A stretch of DNA of 20,689 bases from DASYXT01 sp035934555 (lineage in GTDB: Bacteria > Verrucomicrobiota > Verrucomicrobiia > Limisphaerales > UBA8199). A program made the position numbers and the translations under genes. The notes under the pieces are model-generated. The model had not been told where the DNA came from, did no database searches, and was given only the letters and a program-made list of their open reading frames with translations. Shown here in pieces: positions 7,415 to 15,363 of this stretch; the stretch's first letter is position 1, and each line of letters begins with the position of its first letter. The stretch lies in assembly GCA_035934555.1 (NCBI GenBank), contig DASYXT010000052.1:1-20689 (forward strand), written 5' to 3'.

Positions 7415-7804
7415 ATGTTCAACTCCCGCGTGCTTAATCCGCATTTGCTTTCGTTGCTCGCCAGAGTTCGGCATACCAATGCGCTGGTCATTGCCGACCG
7501 CGGCTTTCCCTTTTGGCCAAATCTGGAGACGATTGATATCTCGCTGATGGACGACGTGCCCACGGTGCTGCAGGTCCTCGACGCAGTGCGGCCGGCCTTC
7601 CAAGCCGTTCAGGCAATTATGGCGCGGGAGTTTCTCGAGCAGAACACCCCGGCCACGCGCAACGCGTTTGCCCAGGCGCTGGCCGGCGTGCCGCTCATCC
7701 ATGAACCGCATCTGGATTTCAAGAAGCGGGTGCCCGGCGCGGTTGGCCTGATTCGCACCGGCGACACCATTCAGTATGCGAACCTGATGCTCATCTCGGG
7801 GTGA
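7415..7804 (+). CDS. RbsD/FucU family sugar pyranase/mutarotase
   Basis: A 129-residue protein matching the RbsD/FucU fold, whose members interconvert pyranose and furanose forms or anomers of ribose or fucose in the cytoplasm. The motif RHTNALVIADRGFP (19-32) supplies the catalytic histidine H20 and D28, H99 lies in the middle segment, and IQYANLML (119-126) provides the conserved Tyr-Ala-Asn near the C-terminus. The length fits the family (about 130-140). The ATG at 7415 is chosen because the family N-terminus (MFNSRVLNPHLL) begins there. The same frame is open back to 7274 but that part overlaps the preceding gene. The sugar cannot be named, though the neighbouring mutarotase-like gene points to a shared saccharide pathway. 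Confidence 0.85.
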   Translation: MFNSRVLNPHLLSLLARVRHTNALVIADRGFPFWPNLETIDISLMDDVPTVLQVLDAVRPAFQAVQAIMAREFLEQNTPATRNAFAQALAGVPLIHEPHLDFKKRVPGAVGLIRTGDTIQYANLMLISG

Positions 7805-7829
7805 GCTCAGCCACAAGACACTGCCAACC

Positions 7830-8891
7830 ATGAGCGAAATCGATTATCGCGGCCGGCGCGCACACCGGCTGGAAAATGACGTCCTCCAAATTGTGGTCAT
7901 GGCCGAAGGCGGCCATATCGCCGCCGTGACCGATAAGGCCAGCGGTGTCAATCCGCTGTGGACGCCGCCCTGGCCTTCCATCGAGCCTTCCCGATACGAT
8001 CGCGCGCGGCATCCCGAATACGGAGCCGACGCCGAGAGCAAGTTACTGGCGGGGCTGTTAGGCCATAACCTGTGCATGGATATTTTTGGCGGGCCTTCGG
8101 CGGAGGAAGCCGCTGCCGGCATGACCGTGCATGGGGAAGCCTCTGTGGCGCGCTACGAGGTAGCGGTCCAGGGCGATGCACTGATACAACACACCGTTCT
8201 GCCCCAGGCGCAACTCGGCTTCACGCGCCGGATTTGTTTGCCGGCCGGCCAGCGGGTCGCGAGTATTACCGAGACAGTGGAAAACCTTACGGCCCTCGAT
8301 CGGCCGATTGCCTGGACCCAGCACGTTACGTTGGGCCCACCGTTCATCGAGAAAGGTGCAACCCAGTTCCGCGCCAGCGCGACCCGCTCGAAGGTCATCG
8401 AGCACGACTTCACCGGCGGCAAAGGGTACATGCAAATTGGGGCGGAGTTTGACTGGCCCCACGTGCCTTGCACCGACGGCACCACCGAGGATTTGCGCGT
8501 GTTCACTCGGCGCCCGGTCTCGGGCGCCTACTCGACTCATTTAATGGACCCTAACCGGAAGCGGGCCTGGTTCGCTGCCTGGAGTCCGAAGTCGAACCTT
8601 GCTTTCGGCTACGTTTGGCAGCAGACCGACTTTCCCTGGTTGGGCATTTGGGAGGAGAATTACAGCCGCCTCCAGCCGCCGTGGAACGGGCAGACCCTCA
8701 CCCGCGGCATGGAATTTGGCGCGTCCCCCTTCCCGGAGACGCGGCGCGCGATGCTCGCACGCGGCAAACTCTTTGGCGCGCCCGCGGGCCGTTGGATTCC
8801 GGCCCGGACCCGCGTCACCGTTGAGTACTGCTTGTTTCTGCAGCCCAGCCGCGCAATGCCCGAACACCCACCGGAAACACCGGAAGCTTGA
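7830..8891 (+). CDS. Galactose-mutarotase-fold protein (aldose-1-epimerase-like)
   Basis: A 353-residue soluble protein with features of the galactose mutarotase-like beta-sandwich superfamily: an N-terminal ENDVLQIVVMAEGGHIAAV strand pair, GLLGHNLCMDIFGGPS (76-90), VHGEAS (100-105) with H101 in the place of a mutarotase histidine, and ITETVENLTALDRPIAWTQH in the centre, where the family has its 'N-x-x-xxP' strand and a second histidine. A late TDFPWLGIWEE segment resembles the substrate-binding loop. No signal peptide is present. It is 25 bases downstream of the RbsD-like gene, so the two probably act on the same sugar. The exact epimerase subfamily is not determined. It ends 14 bases before the convergent beta-helix gene. 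Confidence 0.7.
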   Translation: MSEIDYRGRRAHRLENDVLQIVVMAEGGHIAAVTDKASGVNPLWTPPWPSIEPSRYDRARHPEYGADAESKLLAGLLGHNLCMDIFGGPSAEEAAAGMTVHGEASVARYEVAVQGDALIQHTVLPQAQLGFTRRICLPAGQRVASITETVENLTALDRPIAWTQHVTLGPPFIEKGATQFRASATRSKVIEHDFTGGKGYMQIGAEFDWPHVPCTDGTTEDLRVFTRRPVSGAYSTHLMDPNRKRAWFAAWSPKSNLAFGYVWQQTDFPWLGIWEENYSRLQPPWNGQTLTRGMEFGASPFPETRRAMLARGKLFGAPAGRWIPARTRVTVEYCLFLQPSRAMPEHPPETPEA

Positions 8892-8905
8892 GCCTTAGGG
8901 TGATC

Positions 8906-11281
8906 TCAGTTACTGCGCAGCCTGAATAACTGCTGTGGAGCCACAGTCGGAATCAGCGCCTGATTACCGCAGGCAACGGGTATCGGAAACCAGGATCGTG
9001 AAGTCAGGTTGGTGGTCGATTCCAATTCCCATGCTGAAAAGGCCTGCGGCCAGGCAATGAATAACCCAGCCGGCGCGCGGGAAAGGAACAAGGGGGGGCG
9101 ATTCCCTGTTGTGCTGTATGCCCGGGCAATCACGTCAAGGCTGGTTGGACCGTAACTGGGCTGCATGAGAATCCCGCCTCCCACATCCAGGTTTAGACAG
9201 CCAAACGAGCCTGTCGCCGATGGGTAGTTCAACAGGTTGAACACGTAACCCGGCGCTGGCACGAACCCGGCTGTTGTGCTGACCGCGAGATTCCCGGTCA
9301 TATTCAGGGGCGAGGCGAAGTCGATCTGGCCATAACGCGATGGACCCGCAGTGGCTTCCAACAAGAAAGCAAGGGTTGATGAGGCAGTGCCGGCATAGCC
9401 CCCGTTGAAGGCGATTGTGCCAATCACGTCCTCAACGGTGCCGCTGTTGTTAAACTGCACCGAAATCGCGGTCCTCCCGACATTGCCATAGCTCTTACGC
9501 ACCGTCCCGGCGTTATTGAAACACTCAAAGTTGTTGCCGAAATTTCCAACCAGAGAGCCGTCGTCCTGTATATCCACCAGTCCCCCAGGCTGGTTGTAAA
9601 CAGCCCCCGTAAAGCGAGCGTTCCCATCATTTTGGATGATCCATTGCCCCGTGCCGCTCCAGACCACCGTGCCGGCATTAGTCAGCGGGCCCTGAACATA
9701 GTCATAGCTGCCGCTAATATTTAACACTCCGGTGCTCAGCACGGTCAGGCCCCTGATGCTGCCTCCCTGCCAGTTGAACACCCCGCTAACCAAATTGGTG
9801 CTGATCAACTCCATGAATGACATAGTTAAGTTCGTGATACTGCCCCCTTGAAAACCCGGGCTTACAAATAATTGACCACCTTGGAGCACCAGATTGCCAC
9901 TCAGATTGTTGTTCAACGTGAGGCTGGGCGCAGTGAACTCGCTCAAACCGTCCCCGCTAAAGACCGCTCCGCCAATTTCTGTAAAGCTGCCGAAGGCCAG
10001 ATCGAGAGTCGCCCCGGCCGCAGTGTTGTATTGTCCGCTCACAATGCCGCCCTGTTGCAGAGCCACCGTGCCGCTTTCCACGTCGAGCAGCCCACTGTTG
10101 TTAAATTGGGCAAAGATCGAAGTTGTACCGGTGCCGCCGCCTTTACGCACGGTCCCTGCATTGCTGAAGAGCACGTCTCCGCTGTGGGCAAAGTCGTCCA
10201 AAACCGCGTCGCTCTGGATATCGATAAGCCCTCCGGCCAAATTATAAATAGCGCCCGCCGAAGTGCGACCGTCGTTAACGATTTCCCACGGGGCAGTACC
10301 GGTCAAGACCACCGTGCCGGCATTGGTCAGTGGGCCCTGAAGATAATTATCGCTGCCAATGTTCAACACTGCCCCGCTCAGTACAGTCACTGAACCCATG
10401 ATATTGACTCCGGTCAGGTTCAATACACCGCTAACAAAATTGGTGCTGGTTAGCGCCGCGTTTCCGCTCAACGTTAGGTTGGTGATAGTGCCGCCTTGAA
10501 AAGTCGGAGCCAAAATCAGGAAGCAATCATTAAACGCTAAACCGTCAATCATATCGCTGGTCAACGTGAGGAAGCTACCAGGGCTGATCATGCTCAGCCC
10601 CGAGCCGCTGAACACGGGCAGCCCCACTTCCTCATAACTCCCACCGCCGAATTCGAGCATCGAGCCACTGGCAGTCGTGTATTGTCCCCCGATGTCCCCG
10701 CCTGGTCCTAAGCTCAGCGTACCGCTTTCCACGTCCATGAGCCCGCTGTTGCTAAACAGGGCATAAATCACAGTAACGCCGCCTGCGCTGTCTCGCACGG
10801 TCCCCGCATTGTTGAAAACTCCATAGCCGTTGGTGCTATCGGAGATAGACAAGGTCGCGCTGTTCTGAATATCAATCAGCCCGCCTCCGAGGTTATAAAG
10901 GCCCCCGTCTGAGATGCCCCACCCCCCCGCAGCACTCCAGACCACCGTGCCGGCATTGGTCAACGACCCCTCAAGTGTGGCGCTGCCCGTCAGATTGAGC
11001 ACCGCTCCAGTCGCCACTGTCAGTGACCCGGAAATGGTCCCGCCGCCCCAATCCAAGACGGCGAAAGCAGCGTTTGCAGGCACGATTACTGTGCCCGAAT
11101 TGATGATTGCATCGTCACCGGCCCTCGGCACTTGTTGGGGAGTCCAGTTAGCCGGATTGGTCCAATCGCTGGAAACAGCCCCGGTCCAAGTGAGTTGGCT
11201 CCCGGCGCACGACAGCACAACCAGGGCGTAAGCGCCGCACGGGGAAACAATCCGGGTAACCGATAGCCTTGCTAATTTCAT
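8906..11281 (-). CDS. Large secreted beta-helix repeat protein
   Basis: A 791-residue exported protein. The ATG at 11281 gives a signal peptide (basic start MKLARLSVTR, hydrophobic VSPCGAYALVVLSCAG). An upstream in-frame ATG would add 19 residues. The body is rich in G, N, T, S, and V and made of three long repeats of about 211-215 residues anchored by LTNAGTVV at about residues 107, 318 and 533. Each holds YNLxGGLIDIQ, FNNAGTVR, FNNSGLxDVESGT and VFSGxGLS blocks, typical of right-handed beta-helices in surface proteins. The repetition is visible in DNA too (9661, 10306, 10939). There is no autotransporter barrel. The last 70 residues form a separate module with AWELESTTNLTSRSW and a FRLRSN end, common in verrucomicrobial secreted proteins and perhaps a sorting or anchoring domain. 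Confidence 0.8.
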   Translation of the reverse strand: MKLARLSVTRIVSPCGAYALVVLSCAGSQLTWTGAVSSDWTNPANWTPQQVPRAGDDAIINSGTVIVPANAAFAVLDWGGGTISGSLTVATGAVLNLTGSATLEGSLTNAGTVVWSAAGGWGISDGGLYNLGGGLIDIQNSATLSISDSTNGYGVFNNAGTVRDSAGGVTVIYALFSNSGLMDVESGTLSLGPGGDIGGQYTTASGSMLEFGGGSYEEVGLPVFSGSGLSMISPGSFLTLTSDMIDGLAFNDCFLILAPTFQGGTITNLTLSGNAALTSTNFVSGVLNLTGVNIMGSVTVLSGAVLNIGSDNYLQGPLTNAGTVVLTGTAPWEIVNDGRTSAGAIYNLAGGLIDIQSDAVLDDFAHSGDVLFSNAGTVRKGGGTGTTSIFAQFNNSGLLDVESGTVALQQGGIVSGQYNTAAGATLDLAFGSFTEIGGAVFSGDGLSEFTAPSLTLNNNLSGNLVLQGGQLFVSPGFQGGSITNLTMSFMELISTNLVSGVFNWQGGSIRGLTVLSTGVLNISGSYDYVQGPLTNAGTVVWSGTGQWIIQNDGNARFTGAVYNQPGGLVDIQDDGSLVGNFGNNFECFNNAGTVRKSYGNVGRTAISVQFNNSGTVEDVIGTIAFNGGYAGTASSTLAFLLEATAGPSRYGQIDFASPLNMTGNLAVSTTAGFVPAPGYVFNLLNYPSATGSFGCLNLDVGGGILMQPSYGPTSLDVIARAYSTTGNRPPLFLSRAPAGLFIAWPQAFSAWELESTTNLTSRSWFPIPVACGNQALIPTVAPQQLFRLRSN

Positions 11282-11351
11282 GAATGCGTAGGCCATTGTC
11301 ATAAACGAACTACAGGTGGCGCATTGGAGCAGCGGCATTCTACCGGAGCAG

Positions 11352-11381
11352 CAAGACAGGTGCCAGAAGGCACCCCTCTTG
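11352..11381. repeat. REP-like hairpin upstream of the RAYT remnant
   Basis: GGTGCC and GGCACC pair around an AGAA loop. After a 2x2 internal loop the stem continues with CAAGA/TCTTG. It lies about 40 bases before the RAYT remnant. A matching position for a second hairpin exists downstream (11785-11808). The two hairpins differ in sequence. Confidence 0.5.
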
Positions 11382-11422
11382 TCAGCAACACAAAATGAAA
11401 AGGGGTCGCCCAGTCATAACTA

Positions 11423-11764
11423 TTGACACACATCCCAGCTTTCTCTACCTCCGGCTCCGTGCCGCGCAAGCTCCGAGTCCAATATCCCGGCGCCATCTAC
11501 CATGTGATGAATCGCGGCAACCGCCGTGACAAGATCTTCAAAGATAATCAGGACCGGCGCCGGTTCCTCAACACGCTGGAGGAGGCGTGCGAAAAGAAAG
11601 ACAGTCCCGCTGGCCGCCGCGTGTTCCGCCAACATATGGAGCGACGTCGGCAGGAGGACCCGGACAAAGGATTCAAGCCGACGGAGCGCGGTTGGTTTCA
11701 CGGTGGTGAAGCTTTCAAGCTGGAATTGTTAGCACAGGTGGACATCGCTCCCGGCCCTCAATAA
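11423..11764 (+). pseudogene. RAYT (Y1_Tnp, IS200-like) transposase remnant with internal deletion
   Basis: The first 60 codons match the start of REP-associated tyrosine transposases: LRVQYPGAIYHVMNRGNRR, then a DRRRFLNTLEEAC helix. From about codon 61 (near 11603) the sequence jumps to material typical of the C-terminal part of the family (AGRRVFRQHMERRR, then RGWFHGGEAFKLELL). The middle, with the HUH metal-binding motif and the catalytic tyrosine, is missing, so the product cannot be an active transposase. The native start was probably the GTG at 11459 (family proteins begin PRKLRVQYPG). The frame is still open through the junction, showing an in-frame deletion. Hairpins lie on both sides. 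The RAYT class is linked with REP repeats such as the element at 5322-5402. Confidence 0.8.
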
Positions 11765-11784
11765 GTCCCGCATACCATACTTCT

Positions 11785-11808
11785 ATATTTCGCCGGACGG
11801 CGAAATAT
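11785..11808. terminator. Perfect 24-bp palindrome, terminator or REP
   Basis: ATATTTCGCCG and its exact reverse complement are separated by two bases (GA). It begins 20 bases after the RAYT remnant stop and 25 bases after the end of the minus-strand operon, so it could terminate the operon or be the downstream REP of the RAYT locus. It has no long T-run on either strand, which weakens the terminator reading. Confidence 0.5.
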
Positions 11809-11833
11809 GAATACACTGCTTCCAGTTTCCCTG

Positions 11834-12225
11834 TCAAATGTCCCACAGCACAGCCGGGCAGCAACCCCCCCCGGCGTCCGCCACCACCCGAATCCGCTCC
11901 GGCGTCAGCAGCGTCTCGCCCTTCTTGAATCCCATCTCCCACAGCTTCAGATGCTCAAACCCGCTGAATCCCGCCAGCTCCAGCGTCCTGCGCGCGCATT
12001 CCTGCGCGCACCCGTGAATGGCCAGCACCCTCGCCGCCCCGCGTGTGTTCGCCATAATCGCATCCACCCGCCAGCCGATGCCCGCCAGGCAATACATCTT
12101 CCCCGTCCCGTCCTTCGACATCGCCGTGCCGCCTGGTCGGACAACCCGCCCACATCCGACGCCCCCGAGCACGGAAACACGAACTTCGGTGCCGGGGCGC
12201 AACTGCATTGTGATTCACTCTTCAT
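11834..12225 (-). pseudogene. DGC-domain putative zinc-binding protein, 1-nt frameshift
   Basis: Two overlapping frames together give one DGC-family protein of about 130 residues. From the ATG at 12225 the first frame reads a Cys-rich N-terminus (SQCSC), then KFVFPCSGASDVGGLSDQAARR. The second frame continues with MSKDGTGKMYCLAGIG, RVLAIHGCAQECARR and a glycine/cysteine end (GGGCCPAVLW). The join is at 12121/12122: one base is missing in the codon before ATG 12121-12119. The DGC motif is HGC here. Family members bind zinc through conserved cysteines and have unknown function. It is the last gene of the operon, 25 bases after the ABC ATPase. Either the gene is inactivated or the base was lost in sequencing or assembly. 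Confidence 0.8.
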
Positions 12226-12250
12226 ATTTCTATTTCCGATCCGTGATTTG

Positions 12251-12955
12251 TTAGTTTTCCGCTGACTTAAGCCGGCCGTCCTCCATTTCCAGAGTCCGGT
12301 CGAAAACATCCAGCGACCGGTGATCATGCGTTACCACCAGCACAGCCGCTCCCCGCTCATGCGCCACCTTGCGGAACAACTCCATCACCTGCCTACCCCG
12401 GTGGCTGTCCAACGCCGCTGTCGGCTCATCGGCCAGGATGAGATTCGGTTCGTTGGCCAGCGCGCGGGCCACCGCCACACGCTGCTGCTGGCCCCCCGAC
12501 AGTGCGTCCGGCAGGTTCCCCGCCCGCTCCGCCACCCCCAGATAGTCGAGCAGTTCCAACGCGCGGCGCCGAGCCACGCGCGAGGGCGCATCGTTGATCT
12601 CCAAAGCGACCTCCACGTTCTCCGCCGCATTCAGAAATGGAATCAGGTTTGCCTTCTGGAACACAAAGCCCAGATGCCGCCGCCGGAATTGGCACAGGTC
12701 CACCGCCGCCCGCTCAGCGTCCATCACCAGCTCCCCGCCGATGAGGATGCGGCCCGCCGTCGGCGGGTTAATCAAGCCGATGGCCGTCAAGAGAGTGGAC
12801 TTCCCCGCGCCGCTCGGCCCCAGCAGCGCCACGACCTCGCCCCGGCCAATCCGCAACGACACGTCGCGCATCGCCACCACCTCCGTGTTCCCCGCTCCGT
12901 AAATCTTGGTCAGGCCGGCGGCTTCCACCGCCGGGACAGGTGGGCTGGCATTCAT
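12251..12955 (-). CDS. ABC transporter ATP-binding protein (MacB/LolD/DevA-like)
   Basis: A 234-residue cytoplasmic ATPase with every ABC signature: Walker A GPSGAGKST (46-54), Q-loop Q100 in FVFQKANLIPF, signature LSGGQQQR (152-159), Walker B LILADEP (172-178) and the switch histidine H210 in VVTHDHR. The FVFQKANLIPFLNAAENV region is of the type that serves FtsX-like permeases (MacB, LolCDE, DevCA). The ATG at 12955 overlaps the permease stop (ATGA), so the two are translationally coupled. A longer reading from 13051 would only add frame-shadow of the permease gene. It powers the permease/adaptor pair encoded just upstream. The exported substrate is unknown. Confidence 0.93.
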   Translation of the reverse strand: MNASPPVPAVEAAGLTKIYGAGNTEVVAMRDVSLRIGRGEVVALLGPSGAGKSTLLTAIGLINPPTAGRILIGGELVMDAERAAVDLCQFRRRHLGFVFQKANLIPFLNAAENVEVALEINDAPSRVARRRALELLDYLGVAERAGNLPDALSGGQQQRVAVARALANEPNLILADEPTAALDSHRGRQVMELFRKVAHERGAAVLVVTHDHRSLDVFDRTLEMEDGRLKSAEN

Positions 12956-14163
12956 GACAACACCGTGTTCGGTGAAATGCGCAGGGCCTTCCAAATCCCC
13001 AGCAGGCTGGCCGCCACCGCGATCCCCGCCGTCGCCGCCCCCAGCACCCAATAATCCTGCGGCGTGATCACCACCCGCCGCGGGAAAAATGGAAACAGCC
13101 AGTCCCCCAGCAAAGCGGCCAGTCCGTAGCCCACCGCCCCCAGCAACAGTGCCTGCTGCAGAATCAGCCCGATAACAAGCCGGTTCCGGGCGCCCATCAG
13201 CTTGAGCATCGCTATATCGTGGGTCTTGTCGAGTGTCAGGGTATAGAGGATTAGTGTCATGATGATCGTCGACACCACCACCAGAATCCCGCGAAACAGC
13301 CCCAATTGCCGTCGCGACCGGTCCACGAACCCCCGCACCAGCAGGTCACGCTCCTCGTCTTGAGTATAAACGGTCAAATCCGGCCATCCTTGTATGGTCT
13401 TAATCACTCCCTGCGCATTCGCACCCGGCGCCAGCTTTACCAGCACCGCGCTAACCGTCGGCGGCAGGATCGCCGGCAAGTTCGCCGTCAACCCCGCTAC
13501 GCGCGTCAGGAGTGTCGGCTGTTGCTGGCCCAGGTCCTGCCCGAGCATTTGCTGCACCCGGGTGTTGCGCTGCAACCGGAACGCCTCACCGGGTTGGTCG
13601 AACTGAATCGCCTGCGCATCCGGCAACGAGAAGAAGGCCATGCCGTCCCCCGAGGCTGAAGTCATCCCCTTGGTTACGCCCACCACGGCGTATTCGTCCT
13701 TGCCCAGCCTGATCCGCTCGCCCAGCCGCAGCCCAAGAGTGGCGTCCGCCACCATCTCATAGTGCGCCTGACCCAGCGGCCGGCCCGTGGCCAGGGGCAG
13801 CCAGGCCCCGTTGTCGTAGGGCCAGACCAGGCCCTGGATCGCCATCCGCAATGGCCGCTCCCGGTTCTCCCGCTGGATCGTCCAATACACGAACCGCCGC
13901 GAACTCGCTACCCCCGGCACCGCCAGCACACGATTCTCGACATTAGCCGGCACCGACGACACCTCCGCAAACGGGCCCCGTGTGTTCCGCTGCACCACCC
14001 ACAAATCGGCGTTGACCCGGTCCACCAGCAGCGTCGCCTCATAAACCAACCCATGATAAATGCCACCCATGCCCAGCACGATCATCAGCAACAACCCAAT
14101 CCCGCACGCCGTCAGGCCGAATCGGGTGAGATTGTGGCGAATGTCTCGTGCGGCTAGGTTCAT
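12952..14163 (-). CDS. FtsX/MacB/DevC-like ABC transporter permease
   Basis: A 403-residue inner-membrane protein with the MacB topology: one helix near the N-terminus (about 14-38), a large periplasmic domain (about 40-280) and three helices towards the C-terminus (about 283-310, 330-355, 370-393). The segment LTLDKTHDIAMLKLMGARNR between helices 2 and 3 is the coupling region typical of FtsX-family permeases ('E/D-IAxLKxxGA'). It probably dimerises, binds the ATPase encoded next, and works with the HlyD-like adaptor encoded before it in a mechanotransmission-type exporter. Its ATG (14163) overlaps the adaptor stop and its stop overlaps the ATPase start, both as ATGA. No outer-membrane TolC-like gene is in the window. 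Confidence 0.88.
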   Translation of the reverse strand: MNLAARDIRHNLTRFGLTACGIGLLLMIVLGMGGIYHGLVYEATLLVDRVNADLWVVQRNTRGPFAEVSSVPANVENRVLAVPGVASSRRFVYWTIQRENRERPLRMAIQGLVWPYDNGAWLPLATGRPLGQAHYEMVADATLGLRLGERIRLGKDEYAVVGVTKGMTSASGDGMAFFSLPDAQAIQFDQPGEAFRLQRNTRVQQMLGQDLGQQQPTLLTRVAGLTANLPAILPPTVSAVLVKLAPGANAQGVIKTIQGWPDLTVYTQDEERDLLVRGFVDRSRRQLGLFRGILVVVSTIIMTLILYTLTLDKTHDIAMLKLMGARNRLVIGLILQQALLLGAVGYGLAALLGDWLFPFFPRRVVITPQDYWVLGAATAGIAVAASLLGIWKALRISPNTVLS

Positions 14164-15359
14164 GGTGTCCCCGCGGAAGCTGACTGCGCGGCGGCCGTCT
14201 CAACACGCACGCGCCGACCCTCCAACGCCTGAAAGTTCCCTCCTGTGCGCGGCGCGACGACTCGCTCCCCAGCCTCCAGCCCGGAGGTCACTTCCAGCGC
14301 CTCCCCTCCGCGCAGCCCCAATCCCACCCTCCGCCAGGACGCCCGGCCTCCATCGCTCACCAGCACCCCGGACTGGCCTTCCCGCCACTGCAGAAATCTC
14401 GCCGGTAACACCACCGCGTTGCCCGCACAGCCGGTTTCGATGTACACCTCCGCTCGCTGCCCAACCGTCCAGTTCGCCGGCAGCCCGCTTAGGCGCACGT
14501 CCACCACAAACTCCCGGGTTTCCGGATCGGTCTGACGCCCTAGCCGAGCCACCACCCCCGGATAAGCCCGCCCCGGTTCGGAACGAAACACCACTCGCGC
14601 CGGCTGATTAATCCGCAGCGGTGCCATCGCCGTTTCGTCCACCCAGGCCGACACCCACACCTCGTTGGTGTCCACCAGGTCCAGGATTGAGGTTCCGGGC
14701 ACCACCACATCTCCTGGGTCGTGATTCCGCTTGATGACCAGCCCATTGAACGGCGCGGGAATGAGCGTATCGGCCAAAAGCTCCTGCTGGTAGGCGAGCT
14801 GTTTCTCAGCGGCGACCTGCTGGCGCTCGGCCTCGACGATGGCGGACTGCGCTACCGCCAACCCCGCCTCGCCCACGTGCAATTGTTCGACCACCGTGTC
14901 ATACTCGGATGCCGACGCCACCCGGTTCGTGAACAGGGAGGCAACACGGTCGAACTCGATCCGCGCCAGTTTCAGCACCGCCTGCGCCCGTGCTTCGTCA
15001 TCTCCCACCCTGCGCACCGTGGCTCGGGCCGCGCTTAACGTCGCCTGAGCCACCTCCACCTGCCGGCGTTGCTCGCTGTCATCCAGCCTCGCCACCAATT
15101 GCCCGTTCGTAACGGAATCATTCTGGTCCACCAACACCTGCGCCAACCGCCCTTGGAAAACCTTCGGACTCGCCGCCGCCTTGTAGTGCGTGTTCAGCGT
15201 TCCCGTCCCCATGACCTCGCCGCGCACTTCCCCCACCGCCACGGTGTGCGCCGTTACGGTGATCGGACTGAACCTGAGACGATAGACGCCAAAGGCCACC
15301 ACAGCGGCCACAACCACCCACAGCACCAGCTTCCGGATTCGAATACCTTTCATAGTCAT
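14160..15359 (-). CDS. HlyD/MacA-type periplasmic adaptor (efflux RND/ABC adaptor)
   Basis: A 399-residue membrane-fusion protein. A single N-terminal anchor (about 9-27) follows a basic start. The lipoyl-like half-motif SPKVFQGRLAQVLVDQNDSV (64-83), an alpha-hairpin of about 95-195 rich in A, E and Q, and the second half PAPFNGLVIKRNHDPGDVV (201-219) come in the canonical order, then a beta-barrel and membrane-proximal domain. It should bridge the permease to an outer-membrane channel. The ATG at 15359 lies 4 bases after the ccdA-like stop. A second ATG at 15353 is possible. Adaptors of this form serve MacAB and DevBCA exporters. Its presence in the same transcript as thiol-redox genes suggests export of the metal, thiol or peptide handled there, which is inference. 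Confidence 0.9.
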   Translation of the reverse strand: MTMKGIRIRKLVLWVVVAAVVAFGVYRLRFSPITVTAHTVAVGEVRGEVMGTGTLNTHYKAAASPKVFQGRLAQVLVDQNDSVTNGQLVARLDDSEQRRQVEVAQATLSAARATVRRVGDDEARAQAVLKLARIEFDRVASLFTNRVASASEYDTVVEQLHVGEAGLAVAQSAIVEAERQQVAAEKQLAYQQELLADTLIPAPFNGLVIKRNHDPGDVVVPGTSILDLVDTNEVWVSAWVDETAMAPLRINQPARVVFRSEPGRAYPGVVARLGRQTDPETREFVVDVRLSGLPANWTVGQRAEVYIETGCAGNAVVLPARFLQWREGQSGVLVSDGGRASWRRVGLGLRGGEALEVTSGLEAGERVVAPRTGGNFQALEGRRVRVETAAAQSASAGTP

Positions 15360-15363
15360 TGGC

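Noticed and set aside
6607..7563. A 318-codon frame opposite the Tat-exported protein and RbsD gene
   Set aside because: It crosses two real genes on the other strand and has no motif.
12251..13051. A longer start for the ABC ATPase at 13051
   Set aside because: The added residues are glycine-rich shadow of the permease gene. The ATG at 12955 gives the normal N-terminus and an ATGA overlap.
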